Part shown: piece by piece, positions 20,948 through 34,964 of the stretch
Layout: each line of letters opens with the position of its first letter
How positions within the stretch are numbered: position 1 is the first letter of the stretch
From: Epiperipatus broadwayi
Taxonomy: Eukaryota > Onychophora > Udeonychophora > Euonychophora > Peripatidae
Direction: 5' to 3'
NCBI GenBank assembly: GCA_028023455.1
Contig: JAQFVV010000014.1
Location: 2,669,336 to 2,733,335, forward strand
DNA length: 64,000 bases
The notes under the pieces: model-generated
Seen by the model: the letters and a program-made list of their open reading frames with translations, nothing else
What the model was told of the DNA's origin: nothing
The model's database searches: none
Position numbers and translations under genes: made by a program

Positions 20948-22740
20948 CATTCAAAGTATGGTTTGATAGTAGAGTATTATTATTTTTGCTTTTTTTTTAA
21001 ATTTATTTTAACAAGTAAACATATAATTTAAAAATAAATTTGTTATTAATTTTAGTTTTATCCAAAATACATGTTATTCTTTTCAGTAACAGGAAGTGTG
21101 CATGGGTAAGAATGACTTGTGTTATAGTTGAAAATGGGAGATTGGATTAGTTAAAAAGTATATATTGAATGTTATTAGCAGTTTACATATAAAAGATGCT
21201 TATTCTCAGTATTTGTCATATTGATATTAGAAATATTCTTATCTTCAGAATTGTTTGTGCTATTTTTTATATGAAATAGAAGGGATTTAAGTTAATATTT
21301 GTATTGGATATATATATAAAATAGCCACATGCAGGTCAAAACTGCTAAAATCTAACAACTTTTCTTTTCCAAATGATATGATTTATTGACAACGGATAAG
21401 GAATGAATGAAATTATTGTTAGAAATAGAAACAGGCAGTTAGTCTTGGGCATCAAGTTAAATGGAGACAAATCTTATTGGCGAGCTCTTTATGAACCATT
21501 AGTTTATAATTTGTGATTAATCCTTAATATAATCACCTTTTTTTAATATGGAAAGAGGTTGCACTGCTACTCTCAGCTTATGAAATTGATATATTATTAA
21601 ATAATGATAGATACATTAGATATACTTAAAAAGAATGCTTTAGAAAAAGTAATTCAAGATGAGATGAACTTTTTTTACATGGATAACAGACTTGTTGAAG
21701 TATTTGTAATTGGATTAATTAGAAAAAAAACAGTAAACTTATTGAATGCAGCATGTGAAAAAGATGATGAATTTTAACATTTAGTAACTGTTATAATGAA
21801 TCTGAAAGAAGAATGAATATATTGATTAATGAGAGAAGGAAAACAACATATTGGTAAAAAATAGATAAGTGTATGGCTAATTGCTGCTGCATAATTTATA
21901 TGGTGTTTAGGCACTTAATTTATAGAAAGAAAGCAAGAAATTGCTGAAAATGATGTACATATTTATATGGTTACTTGTTATCAAAATCATATGGTATCTG
22001 AGCACCTAAATAGTAGATTAAATATATCAATTTTATTTAATTGGTGAGATTTATTTATTTATTTTTATTCTTTTTTACAATTAATTCAAGATTCTTTAAC
22101 TTTTGAGTTTCTCAACTACTGTTGCACTAAATAGTATAGGATTGTTGTGAAAAGTCATTGTAAATATATAACAGAAAGCAATCTGCTAATGCAGAATGTA
22201 TTTATGACATTTGTTGGAGAAATCCATATTTTTTTAAATCTAAATGTTCTGGAGATTAAAGAAAATAGAAGCAAATTGAACAAAATGCAAAATTAAAGTT
22301 GAGATTATGTCTAATTGAGAGATATATATTAAATAAAAACAAATTACTTTTCTAAGGGCTGTCAATATTAATTTAACATTCTTTTTTTTTCTCTCCAAAG
22401 ATCTGTGGAATTCATAACCAATCTGGTTTAAATTTGAATTTTGACTCTGAACTTCTTAATCAATCAAAAAATCCAAGTTTTGTAATACCTGGAGTTATAG
22501 TAATAAGTGGTCATTTTATTATTATAAATTTTCTGGCTGAGATAAAATTAGTTGTCTATTTATATTAATGATATACATTTGAAAGATTTTAAACAAAACT
22601 TTTTTAAGAGAATGTTTATAACAATAGAAAAGGATAGAATTTGTATCAGGATTCAGTGTTAGTATTGTGAATAAGTATAGTTTTTAAGTAGGATTACATT
22701 AATATTTGTGGGCATTTAAATTTGCACTAACACAGACTTG
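20948..22740. other. AT-rich non-coding DNA, nothing recognised
   Basis: No ORF longer than about 60 codons and no convincing inverted or tandem repeat was found. A run with somewhat higher coding-like codon texture near 21600-21860 is broken by frequent stops in all frames and matches nothing I recognise. Confidence 0.45.
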
Positions 22741-22752
22741 TAGAATGTTATT

Positions 22753-22858
22753 CTTTTGTTGTTGTTTTTTTAAGTGTCATAGCATCGGCCGGGACGCGAA
22801 CCCGCAACCCGGCAAGTGCAAGACTGTCGCGCTGACCTCTCAACCACCAATGCAAGAC
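22753..22858 (-). mobile_element. tRNA-like retroposon (minimal SINE or tRNA retropseudogene)
   Basis: On the minus strand, 22853 to 22782 forms a 72-nt tRNA-like unit. Acceptor arms GCATTGG and CCGATGC can pair in seven positions (one G-T), TGGTTGAGAGGTCAGC resembles a D arm / A box, and GGGTTCGCGTCCCGG is a strong T arm / B box (GGTTCNANNCC type). The anticodon stem is poor. Downstream is a short linker and an A-rich tail (AAAAAAACAACAACAAAAG). A perfect 12-bp target duplication, TAGAATGTTATT (22741-22752 and 22859-22870), encloses it. The duplication, tail and orientation agree with LINE-mediated retroposition. The GC-rich body contrasts sharply with its surroundings. It is unlikely to be a functional tRNA. 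Confidence 0.8.
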
Positions 22859-22870
22859 TAGAATGTTATT

Positions 22871-23814
22871 GTTAAATTGTGACTTTGGCAAAAGTGCAAA
22901 CATCTACATCATGTTACATAAAGATATTCAGTTAAATAACTGAAAATGTTGTATTTATATGAATAATATCTTTAAAATTTTTAATATTAATTGATAATTT
23001 AATTACTAAAATGTCTCTTTTCACTTTTTGTTGAAAATCGTTGAGAGAAAGGATTTATTGTAATATTCTGATCTTATAAGTACTGTGGTTTGTTTATTTT
23101 TATTTTTTTCGAAAAAGATATGCTTTGAAGGATGTAATTGAAAATGTAATTAAAAATTTAAAAAGAATAATTAATGTTAATTTAAGTAAATAAATTTTAG
23201 ATGAAGTTCAATTATTTTTTAATACAGAAAATATTTATTTTCAAGAGATTTGTAAATCTGCTGCTTTATTTTGTTCGTTTGTTTTTTTTTTCATTTGATA
23301 CATTTAATATTGTATTTAAAATGTTATTTAAGAAATTAAAAATATTATTTTTATGTTTGTTTGTTCTTTTGTTTATTGTTTTTAAAAAGAAAATAAAACA
23401 CAACAGTTCATTTAATTTATTTCTAATGCTTCTGGGATTAGGCGTTTGTACTGTTTTATAGAAGAGCAATATTAAGAATTCTAACAAATACTTTATATCA
23501 AAGTAATTGTGGCTAGTTATCTTTCTTAATTGAGCATCTTTAAATTTTTTACATCAATTGGACATTTTAAGGTTTCAGAAAGAGGTAATCTATTCTAAGA
23601 ATTGTAAAATCTTTATTGGAATAGATTTTTTTTCATTTTTTTTTTTTGTAATTATTAAAATAACGAAAGTATTTCATAAACGCATTTATTTTTTACATAT
23701 GCATATATATATATTGAGTTTTTTTACAGACAAATTGAGATAACTAGTCTATATAATATATAACCAATTGATAATTTTGAGAATTATTTTATAAATTTCA
23801 ATGAGTCTTTTAAT
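22871..23814. other. AT-rich non-coding DNA, nothing recognised
   Basis: Poly-T rich ORFs (23201-23461 and others) encode only low-complexity Phe/Leu/Lys-rich peptides. There is no domain and no repeat structure beyond a TA run near 23703. Confidence 0.5.
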
Positions 23815-23940
23815 GCAGTGTTAGAATAGCAGACTCTGGAGTTCATGATCCCTTCTTATGAACTACCAGGCAGTAAACTCTTGCATCATTTTACATGATT
23901 CTTTTATATCATTAAGTGACATTGCTTATGTATTTATTCA
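23815..23940 (+). repeat. tRNA-derived SINE-like repeat (diverged)
   Basis: TGCAGTGTTAGAATAGCAGACTC resembles the tRNA-like head of the SINE at about 44907 (GTGCAGCGATAGAATGACAGACTC). A degraded B-box region, GAGTTCATGATCCC, follows at the expected distance. No target duplication was identified. Confidence 0.45.
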
Positions 23941-23973
23941 AGAAGTAAAAACTGTTTAAAAAACAGTCAAATA

Positions 23974-24048
23974 ATATATATATATATATATATATTTAAA
24001 TAACAGTCAAATAATATATATATATATATATATATATTAAATCACCCC
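23974..24048. repeat. paired (TA)n runs in a short direct repeat
   Basis: AACAGTCAAATAATATATATATA occurs twice, at about 23960 and 24001, each followed by a TA run and then TTAAAT. The second abuts the inverted element starting near 24037. Confidence 0.8.
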
Positions 24049-24685
24049 ACATGTTTAAGAAATTCAGAAACCCCCTCTGTGAAATAAATATATTAGAATC
24101 CATATTTCAAAAAAGTCAGTCTCAAAATGATACTGATATTGGGATTGTCTAAATGTTGACTGTTTTTTAATGATTACTTATAAAACCATTTAGTCTTGAG
24201 CATTATTACACTTATTACTTAAGTAATATTTTGGGAGCAATTTGAAAATTATAATTGCAGTTTGTAATGTTATAATTGACTATTTATTAGTGCATTCAGA
24301 ACAGGCCATATTTAACTGTTTAAGAAGGTTTGTTTAAACTTCTTTGTATCAAAAATTTAAATACCTGTGGTCAAATTGCAATCTTTAATGTCTATATAAA
24401 TATATTGGATCACAAATAAAGTTGGGATTCCATCTTTATTGTTAAAAGGAGCTTGCCTTCATAGTAATTTTAGATTGATGATTGTTATTGGGATTAGCAT
24501 TGTCTAAGTGTCTACTGATTTTTAATAATTACTTATAAACCTAAGCCTTGAGCATTAGCAATTTGAAATTATAATTGCAGTTTGAAGCTGGCTATTTTGA
24601 AATACAGACTAATATATTTATATACATATTTCACAGAGGGTGTTTGAATTTCTTAACCATGTGGGGTGATTTAATATTTTGGATA
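24030..24685. repeat. inverted-repeat element with internal direct duplication
   Basis: Outer arms: ATTAAATCACCCCACATG, AAGAAATTCAGAAACCCCCTCTGTGAAAT (about 24036-24090) and the inverted counterpart ATTTCACAGAGGGTGTTTGAATTTCTTAACCATGTGGGGTGATTTAAT split across about 24628-24675. Inside, a block starting GATATTGGGATTGTCTAA (about 24133) and ending AATTGCAGTTTG recurs in direct orientation from about 24484 to 24585. There is no transposase. It is probably a non-autonomous DNA transposon. Its plan (outer inverted arms plus internal direct copies) is like the elements at 4616-5863 and 52373-52985. Confidence 0.7.
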
Positions 24686-25545
24686 TTTATTTCAGTTTAG
24701 CATTATGTACTGGGATTATTTATATATATATATTCAAGAAGTAAAAACTTTTTAAAAACCAATCAGAACAAAGTGATTTGTTTATTGTGGTTGCTATTGT
24801 TATTAATTATTAATATAATAATTAAAAACAATAGATTGCAATGATTGACTATATTTTATTTTTATAATTAAAAGAAATTTTACTTTCCGAAGAATAAATT
24901 TGAAGTCATTTTAATATACTATAACATATATTAATATTAAAATAAGGTAATTATTAACATTTTACTTACTCTGAAAATATCTATTACTTCAATTCCTAAT
25001 ACTTGAGGAGTCTTCTTTTTTTTTTTTTATAAAGATTTATTTGAGAAAAAGTTTTGCAACAAAATTCACAAAAACTGTATTGCTTGCAGTCATTTTAAAG
25101 GAAAGTAAATTATCTAAATGATGATATATCATGTGCATTTATATTGCATACATTTTTTGTGCTGTTTATTGGAAACTAATTTGTTTTATTTAGATTTAGG
25201 ATTACTCACAAAATGTGTGTATAAGTAATAGAGTTAAACAACTAACACATTTTCATAATTTAAAAATGCTCTGAAGAAAGTATATTGGAAACATTATATT
25301 TTATTTAAAAAAATTTTCACTGTTAGTAAAATGAAGTCATAATATTACAAAAACACTGGATTCGAGTGGATTTTTCTAAGATTTTTAATGTTTTAAATAG
25401 AGAATAATTAGCTACATTTTAATTTTTTTTATAAAATTGTTTTATTTGATTACCATAATATATTTTGATAGAAATATTTTTGGTCAGTTTCAAACAATCA
25501 AATAGTCATATACATTTATAATATTAATAAAAACAAATCACAAAT
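24686..25545. other. AT-rich non-coding DNA, nothing recognised
   Basis: Only homopolymers and short TA runs are seen. GAAGTAAAAACTTTTTAAAA near 24738 resembles GAAGTAAAAACTGTTTAAAA near 23942, hinting that the TA-flanked element at 24030 carries part of its flank in duplicate. Confidence 0.4.
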
Positions 25546-25548
25546 AGC

Positions 25549-25679
25549 CTAACTTGCTTTAAGCTTTACTAAAATGTTCACTAGAGGGAGATTACCAATA
25601 GCTCTAATCAAGCTTTAATGTTTGGCACTTATAAATTAAAGCTTGATTGGAGGTATTGGTAAGCTCCCTCTAGTGAACA
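25549..25679. repeat. foldback element, family 1 (compact copy)
   Basis: GTTCACTAGAGGGAG, ATTACCAATAGCTCT and AATCAAGCTTTAAT (about 25574-25620) are mirrored directly at about 25633-25679 (CTCCCTCTAGTGAAC), with only a 12-14 bp loop containing TTTGGCACTT. It shares the arm, the upstream AACTTGCTTTAAGCTT and the GGCACTTATAAA block with the long copy at 14773-15028. TA runs flank the right end. Confidence 0.85.
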
Positions 25680-25875
25680 TATATATGCATATGTTTAGTT
25701 TAAATATATTATTTTGTAATTCTTTACACTTGACAAGTCTGCTTGTAACTGTGAAACCATTGGTAGTGTTTTAGAGTTTATTTTCATGGCTAGTTTGTTT
25801 GAGTTGTGAATTTGTGGTAATTTTGATAATTTATTGACTAGTATTAGCTTTATGCTTTTAATGTTTATATATATG

Positions 25876-26560
25876 AGGAATACCCCAAAATAACCGAAAT
25901 TTTGTAATAATAAATTGTAGATATATTTTCCATTTAATGCAATGCACAGGTCTAAATTTGTTTTTACTTTTCAAAGTATTCTGGAAACTCTTGCAAAGTG
26001 ATGCCTTTTAATGCATTTGTCATTGCTTTCTTCATTTCTAAGTTGCAAAAAAAAAAAAATCGGGGGCATTTTTTTATTTGAAGGTATAAAAAATAGTTGG
26101 ATGGAGCTAGATCATGCAATTATGGCTGATGGATAGAGTCATACGAAATTTATTTAAAAATGATACGACACTTGAGACTTTGTGGGATGATGCATTATTG
26201 TATTAAAAATTGCACTTCCAACTTGCCACAAACTGAGACACTTTCATTTTATTGTATTACACAGACCTTTTAGAACTTGTAGCTAAAATGTCTGATCTTT
26301 GCAAATGAATTCTGAATGAAATGTCATTTGCAGCTAAAAAAAATCAGCATCATTTTGACATTGGATTTCACTCACCATACTTTTTGGAGAAATGGTAAAT
26401 TTGACACTTCCATTAAACCACTCATAAACTTGTGTTTTCCCAAGAACAACTTATTTGCAAGCTACTTCATGCATTATAACTGTTTCCCCTGCCATTTTCA
26501 TTAACAAAACAGAATTTTACTTTGTTTTTTAACTTTTTAGCCATTACAAAACATTGACAA
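25876..26560 (-). pseudogene. decayed mariner-like transposase with internal deletion
   Basis: Minus-strand conceptual translation, with stops and frameshifts, recovers ordered mariner blocks. LGKTQVYEWFNGS (about 26450-26410) matches the N-terminal helix-turn-helix family pattern S-R-T-x-V-x-E-W-F. NNASSHKVSSVVSFLNKF (about 26190-26145) corresponds to the family HDNAxxHxA..V..FL catalytic segment. A trace of the following P-P-Y-S-P-D-L-x-P-x-D-F-F-L-F motif is LHPTIFYTFK. Near the C-terminus is MKKAMTNALKGITLQEFPEYF. The middle of the transposase is missing. The catalytic Asp before N is replaced by Asn. The outer end near 25876 (GGAATACCCCAAAATAACCG) may be a terminal repeat, but its partner was not found. 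It is a dead element. Confidence 0.7.
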
Positions 26561-26959
26561 ATAAGCAAGTCACTCTTAATAAAAAACATTTAGTATGCCA
26601 TAATATGACTTCTTTCAATGATGAATATTGGCAGACTGGTTCAGGTGAGTCTCTGCAAGAGTCATCTAGCACCCCAGAGAATGATTCTATTTATGTATGG
26701 GCACCCCCTTATATACAAATAAATTCAAATAATTTTAACAATCTTGTAAATAAATTGTAGTTATTAATTCTATTGTGTTAATAATGTGTAAACTTTCTCA
26801 CAGAATGCCTAAGCCAGAATATTATATCATAACAATTCATAAGTCAGACTTAGAGAACTATTTTAACAAAGTTGTAAATAAAGTGCACCTTTCAAATCAA
26901 TTATAGTTAATCAGTTAGGCAAAAGTTAACCTTTATCTAACTTTTACATTCTTATGTAT

Positions 26960-27208
26960 TATATGCGGGATTCAAACTCAGACTTTCACATGACCCACAA
27001 CTCTCAGAGCCATTTTATATTGCTGACCCATCTGATCACACACATGTTGAAAAGATAAATAATCACCCTTATCCGCATTTTGTGCTAAACCAGCACTCAT
27101 CAGTTGGTCCAGATTACCATCTCCACACACATATACAATCTCAGCAATATAAGATGGCACTGAGAGTTGTGGATCATGTGAAAATCTGAGTTTGAATCTC
27201 ACATATAT
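26960..27208. repeat. foldback element with B-box-like ends
   Basis: The left arm (TATGCGGGATTCAAACTCAG, ACTTTCACATGACCCACAAC, TCTCAGAGCC...TATTGCTGA, about 26961-27024) is mirrored at about 27140-27208. The loop of about 115 bp contains GACCATCTG-like and CACACA stretches. The outermost part of each arm (GAGTTTGAATCCCGC read outward) resembles a tRNA B box, so the element may have formed from two tRNA-derived repeats in inverted orientation. The 74-codon minus-strand frame across it has no recognised domain. Confidence 0.65.
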
Positions 27209-27764
27209 TACATATATAAATGCAGGTGTTAAGCCTGTACAATGTATTAATTCTTATGTATTGTAGATAAATGAATAAAGAACATTTCAAAAGAGTGGCA
27301 CTTTAAATTAGCAGTCTTGGATTTTTACTGGTTCATATCATCAGACAAAAATTATGTATTTGGTTATTATCTGAAATGCAATCATGCAAATCTTTTAAAC
27401 AGTGCCAGATTTAATTGTTTATAATCATAATTACTATCATCACTATGTTAATTATCTACCAGTTATGCTTTGAAACATATACTCTATGTCAAAAGTTAAC
27501 TCAGCAGATTAATAAACAAATTTTTTTTAACCTCACTGTGGTCATACTTACTACTTATTTTTCTATTATTATCTGAAAGATAAAACATATCAAACCAAAG
27601 TAGTAGATTAGTCGTCAGTCAAAAATTGAATATTTAGTTAATATTATCTGAAAGACAAATTTCTTGATTAATATATATAGTGAAATTTAATGTCAATGAA
27701 ATCACCATGAAACAAAAATATTTCTGTAATATGATGTAGTTCCCTCACCACAGAGAACTGTCAC

Positions 27765-27860
27765 TTCTATGAATCTTAAAACAGGCAAACTCTCCATACA
27801 GTAGTGCCACTCAGTGCAAGCCAGAGTAATCAATGGATGCAAGATGGTCCTATGAATTTT
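27765..27860. repeat. single-end fragment of the 31.5-kb inverted element
   Basis: GGCAAACTCTCCATACAGTA, then GTGCCACTCAGTGCAAGCCA and GAGTAATCAATGGATGCAAG, is the reverse complement of the right end of the element at 31480-31798 (CATTCTTTGATTACTCTGTC, TTGCACTGAGTGACACTATT). It is a diverged solo end. Confidence 0.6.
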
Positions 27861-28484
27861 ATATCTATTGATTTATCTTGACTCTTCTACTTTTATCACT
27901 TAACAATTTTCCAAATTTTAAAAGTTCTCATTTATTCAATTTTTAAGTACTACTCATTTTCTATTTTTTACCTATTTTTATACCTTTCATTTAAATATAT
28001 TTAGGAATGATGTTAAAAGATTTGAGACATTTGAAATGAAACTAACATTAACAGGGATGTGTACTAGCACACAAATTTTTGATGAATGTTCTATTTTTTA
28101 TTAATTCAAAGAATAATTTCTGATTAGCCTTGATATTTTAAGCACAATTTTGTTTTTATTAATAATCAAAAAACTTAGGTACTTTATGAGAGAGTGGGAA
28201 GGGGATCAGCATTTTTTGACTTGAAGGTTATCGCCTTAGATTGTTAATTAGTTTAAATATTTAGGTACTTTATTGAATTTCATGTTATAAGTATCATGTC
28301 ATAATTATCTAATTACTCTACTAATAAAGTATTAATTATAATTATTTAATTACTCCACTGAGTTATGTATATGGCTGTTTATTTTACTAAATTTATTGCT
28401 TACAAATGAAACATTGACTCTCAATTGACATAACAGAAGAGCATTAAATAAAACAAAATCAATTAAATGGTTTTATTTTTCAGG

Positions 28485-28580
28485 AGTTTGGTAACCAGAA
28501 TGATAGAGTTGGTCATGTTCTATGGATCTTAAGCTCAGGAGTCTGTTACTTTACCACTGTTACATGTTTTCTAGTTTGCT
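28485..28580. repeat. possible SINE head fragment
   Basis: GAATGATAGAGTTGGTCATGTTC, then GATCTTAAGCTCAGGAGTC and TTACTTTACCACTGTTACATG, resembles (in part inverted) the heads at about 46515 and 60297, which also contain AGCTTAAGCTC or GAGCTCTAGAGTC. It is strongly diverged. Confidence 0.3.
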
Positions 28581-29072
28581 GATCCTATTTATATATAAAG
28601 ATTATGTTAAAGACAGAAAGAAAATGTACTGCATGTATAATTTAAAAATAGCATTGCCATTGTAAAATAAATCAAAGGACCATCATTTGATAAATGTAGA
28701 GACACAGAATTCTCATTCATATATGTATAGTCATTCTCATCACATCTTAAGTTTTTTGATGCCTATTTTATTCTCTTTTTTTTTCTTCTGGAATTATGGT
28801 GTGGGCATATATTGTATTACATATATCTTAATTAGTTGCAGCATTTTGAGATTGTGCTTAATTATTGTTTTGTCTCATTTTTGTGGTAAAAAATCTTTAA
28901 AAGTTGTTAATTTACATCTTAATCTTGATTAAAGTCTAAAAAAAAAAATTGTTTGTTTTCAAGATTTTAAATCATCAGTTTAGTTTGTTTGAAAAATTAT
29001 GCCAAAGTATTTTTTTGCTTTTTTAGCTAGTGTATTATATATCTAATTAAGTATTGCACTTATTTAACATTG

Positions 29073-31161
<2,089 letters not shown>

Positions 31162-31479
31162 AACAATCATTAGCTAATCACTACTCTACACATGTGCTGT
31201 ATAGATTTAAATACTTCAGTAATACTCTTCTTTTTAAATACAAGATATAAATAAGTCTTTTGAAAAGATAAGATGAATCCACCTTAACTTTTTAACTTAA
31301 ATATATATGTATAGGCAAATCTTAAGCATTTAAAAATAAAAGTATGAAGATCTTAATCACTTTTATTTCCAATTACTTTTAACATAAACATTATTGTTGA
31401 AATAAGTGATTACATGGGTTATTTAAATGACTAAACATCACACGATTACCTTTCTTTATGCTTACACAAGCTGTTTACA

Positions 31480-31798
31480 CAGAGGCAAAACTCTCCATAC
31501 ATATATCTGAGTTCAGATCTAAATGACTATACAAGCTAATGAGCTTGAATTGAAAATTGTTGTGTTTTATTATGGACTAAAAGCTTTATAGTTAGCTAAT
31601 AAGGTAAAAGGTGGCTAAGATCTAGGTGCAGCACTCTAAGGTACAAGGTTCCTCACTGATGAAAGCCACAAGCTAGAAACTAATCTGTGGATATTGGGTG
31701 ATTAGGCATTGGATAGGGATTTTATGCATAAACCTTCATGCATTCTTTGATTACTCTGTCTTGCACTGAGTGACACTATTGTAAGGAGATTTTGTCTC
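31480..31798. repeat. inverted-repeat element
   Basis: The left end (AGAGGCAAAACTCTCCATAC) and the complement of the right end (AGAGACAAAATCTCCTTACA) match over about 20 bp, with weaker similarity further in. The right end region is shared with the solo fragment at 27765-27860. No ORF is present. It is probably a small non-autonomous DNA transposon. Confidence 0.5.
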
Positions 31799-32085
31799 TA
31801 TTATATCAGCTTACACATATAATATTTAGTACATATCTATATATTATATTTTACTTTGTATTGAAATTCATATTGTAAATCTACTTACATATATATATTA
31901 TTTACATCAGATTCAGAAAGAATTAGTTAATTAAGATATGAGCTATGCTGTTAAATGTAACTTGTTTTATGGGTTGTTTAATTGGATAGTTGATTAATTA
32001 TAATGGAATTTTAAAATAAGCCTATATTTTTAATGAAATATATTGGATATTAAAGCAAAGATTTTTGTCCTAATTTTTAATGATC

Positions 32086-32185
32086 AGTGGTTACAATGCT
32101 GTGGGTAAGATTATTAAGCTCTGTGTTGGTGCATATTTATCTGGGGGTGTGGGTTTGATTTCTAATTTTAATTGTATTTGTTTTA
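32086..32185 (+). repeat. possible tRNA-derived SINE
   Basis: TACAATGCTGTGGGTAAGAT (A-box-like) is followed about 55 bp later by GTGGGTTTGATTTCTAATT (B-box-like GGTTTGATTTC). Spacing fits a tRNA-derived head. Neither target duplication nor tail was identified. Confidence 0.35.
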
Positions 32186-32289
32186 TTATAAAAATGTAAA
32201 TGTTTTTTTAGGTTGGATTGAAACAGAAATGGCACCTAAGAAACCAAAGAGTGAATTAGATAAAAATAATTGTTGTAATGCTTCAGGAA

Positions 32290-34600
32290 AATCATCTCTC
32301 TGTGCTATTGATGAGTATTATGGGGCTAAAATTTGAAGTGATGACATATAAAGAGAAAATATTGAATAGTTTTGTCCTCTTTGTGGCAGAGTGGGCAAGT
32401 TGAATCAATATTGGCAAACAACATTCCTTAGCTAAGAAGTTAATTTCCAAATTAATCTTAATAAAGAAATAAAGATATGTGGGTTTCAAGTACCAGAATT
32501 GAAATTTTTGGTTGATCTGTTTATTTGTATGATGAAGAAGTGATATGAGTGTTGGTAAATTTTTAGTTTTATGGGCAAGGTTATATGCTTCCCAGTAATT
32601 AATTTTTGTCAACAAATTATGTTCCTTGAGGATGGAATATGTGGCAAGGATTTTTTAGAAGATTTTTGGAAAAGGTATTTTTAGTTAGAGATACTGTATC
32701 TGTTGGGGTGATGAAAATAAATTTCTGAGAGTCAGGAAAAAAGATGAGAAATTTGAGTATTATATTGATTGTTCTTTGTAGGTGGATTATAGGTATGGAA
32801 TATAGTGATAATTAATTGTTAGTGGCATGTTTTCAAATGGTTTTACATGGTGCATAGGGAGTTTATTTTCTTTTTGAAGTTTGTGGTATAATTGATTGTT
32901 GGTGTGTAATATACTGTTTTGGGGGATATTAGGATATTAATGAGTATGATATTTGGCATATAGTTATAAGTATGCTTTATATAGAGAATTGATTTTGATT
33001 TCAGTGGATGTAAGTAACATGTCTTACATGGAGATTTTTGTGGCATTTTTGGACTTGTAAATAGGAAGACCTAAAAAATTATGAGGAGGAGCTGTGGAAT
33101 AAGAGGCCATATTATTTCCATTTAAAATGTTTCAAGTAGATGATTTTATTGAGATTGAATTGGAGTTTGTATTGTTTTGTATAGTTTTCAAGAATTGTTG
33201 TTATGGAAAGCAAAAAGGTTACTAGGTCATCAATATAAAAAATATGCTTTATTTTTTCTTATTTATGATTGGAATATAGATGCCAGGCATTTTGTTTTCA
33301 ATTTCTAATAATAAAGGATTAATATGTTATAAATAGTAAAGCACTAAGAAGGTATCCTTGGGGAATGGAATTGTGATGGCCGAAACCAAGGATGACTTTT
33401 CCATTAAGTGTAATGTGAACTTTCTTGTTTATGAGATTAGTAAGAATATATAATGTAGATATAGGTATGTTGTCTGTTGTTAGAACCTGGGTCAAACTTT
33501 CAATTGGGGTAGAGTCAAAAGCAGAAGCAATATCTAACTGAACAGCAAATGGACCAGTTTTCCTCAAGTATCTCACTTGACCTATAATTGTTTAAAAAGA
33601 GTAATTGCTATAGTAGTGGATGATCTCTTTTTTTTTTCAAATTGACAATCTGAGATAGATGATAGAATGATATGTTATATTTTATCTTTGATGATTATTT
33701 CTATAGTTTTGAATAAAAGTGTAGTCGTGCACATGGGGCATATGTTTTATAGAGGGGATAGAAGAATATTTTTTTGAGAAAAAGAACTTAGGAGGCAGGA
33801 TAAAGTTGTTCAGTTTGACAGACTTACTTGAGAGATGATTTAGTAGATTTAGCATTATGGGGATGGTAAAGAAGCTTAGGTGAGTAAGTATAAATCTGGA
33901 GTTTGCATATAGGCTGGGGTATGTGTATCTAGAAATGAGGTGATCTTGAATGTGATTAGAATTATTGAATACAGAAGGATGGGTATCAATATAAGGAAAG
34001 AGGGATAATTGAAATTTGACTTTGAAATGATAGAATAGTAGAGGAAGCATCTGTGTCCCATAACTATTTCATTATTTTTTACTATAGATGAAGTGGTAAT
34101 TTTTTCCCCCTTATATGAAAGAGTCCAGTGTATGTATTCTCTAGACCAGTTATGAGGTTGAGCTAAAAACATTTTTAATTGAGATATAACCAGCATGTAG
34201 TAATTTGATTTCTTTTTGTATTGTTGTTTAAGATGGATAATAGAAAGGATAGGTGCAGAATCTCATGATGTAACATGTCAAACTCTTTGACTAAGGCTGC
34301 AGGTGATTTCTTTTCGTTTGTATAGTGCCTAATAATTGAGTTGATAATATTGATGAAAGCAAGCCAAGCCTCAGTGGGATGTAATGAGAGAATTTTATTT
34401 TAATTTTTTTTTGGAAGAGGATGTATATTTCAGAAATAATAGTTTCTGGTGTTGCAGTCTTTAGGAGAAATCTAGTTGTATTGCTGCATTGAAGCAAATC
34501 TTTTTTTCTCAATCCAATTATGTCCTCTAATATAATATTGAGTAAATAATAGTTTTGAATGATAGTGTTTAATAAATATCCAGTGCTATCCTATCCATAT
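32290..34600 (-). pseudogene. old LINE copy: reverse transcriptase relic
   Basis: In minus-strand order, 34512-33682 holds fragments of the pre-RT region. 33576-33319 carries reverse-transcriptase motif A as VQLDIASAFDSTP and motif B as NSIPQGYLLSALLF. About 33230-33200, in another frame, carries FYIDDLVTFL, the catalytic motif C, followed by an EN-Y-T-K-Q-Y-K-L-Q-F-N-L-N-K thumb block parallel to that in the 29437-30897 copy. 32615-32292 gives the KFQFWYLKPTYLYFFIKINL block (compare KTWYLEPKLFDFILKLNL) and a frameshifted CPLCHKEDKTIQY knuckle. Many frameshifts and stops make it clearly older than the neighbour at 29.4-30.9 kb. It adds the palm that the neighbour lacks. Confidence 0.8.
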
Positions 34601-34964
34601 CTCCAGACTAGTTTTTAACTTATAACTTTCATTAATAGCAAATTCTCTTTCAGTAAGTGTTCTAGTCCAAGAATAGGTTTTTTTTTAACTTGCAATTGTC
34701 GTATTTGATAGTAAAACTGTTTTCCATGTTTAATACATACTTTGAGGAAATCTATTTATCTGTAAGATAAAATTCAGGGAACGCCAGCATTATAATAACA
34801 CATCAATTGTCATACTAGTTTCAATACCTTTAAAGAACTAATAATAAGTTGTTTGTCCTAGAATATGCATAATCTAGCCAAAAAATTTAAACAATGCTTA
34901 ATTGCTTAATCATTTCAATTCTTTATGGAATATCTTATTAAACTGTATTTATGCTTGCCATACT

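Noticed and set aside
22782-22853. Functional tRNA gene on the minus strand
   Set aside because: The anticodon stem does not pair well, and the unit sits within a target duplication with an A-rich tail, which points to a retroposed copy.
23201-23487. Hydrophobic Phe/Leu-rich ORFs on both strands as membrane proteins
   Set aside because: They follow from T-rich or A-rich low-complexity DNA; overlapping frames on both strands look equally 'hydrophobic' or Lys/Asn-rich.
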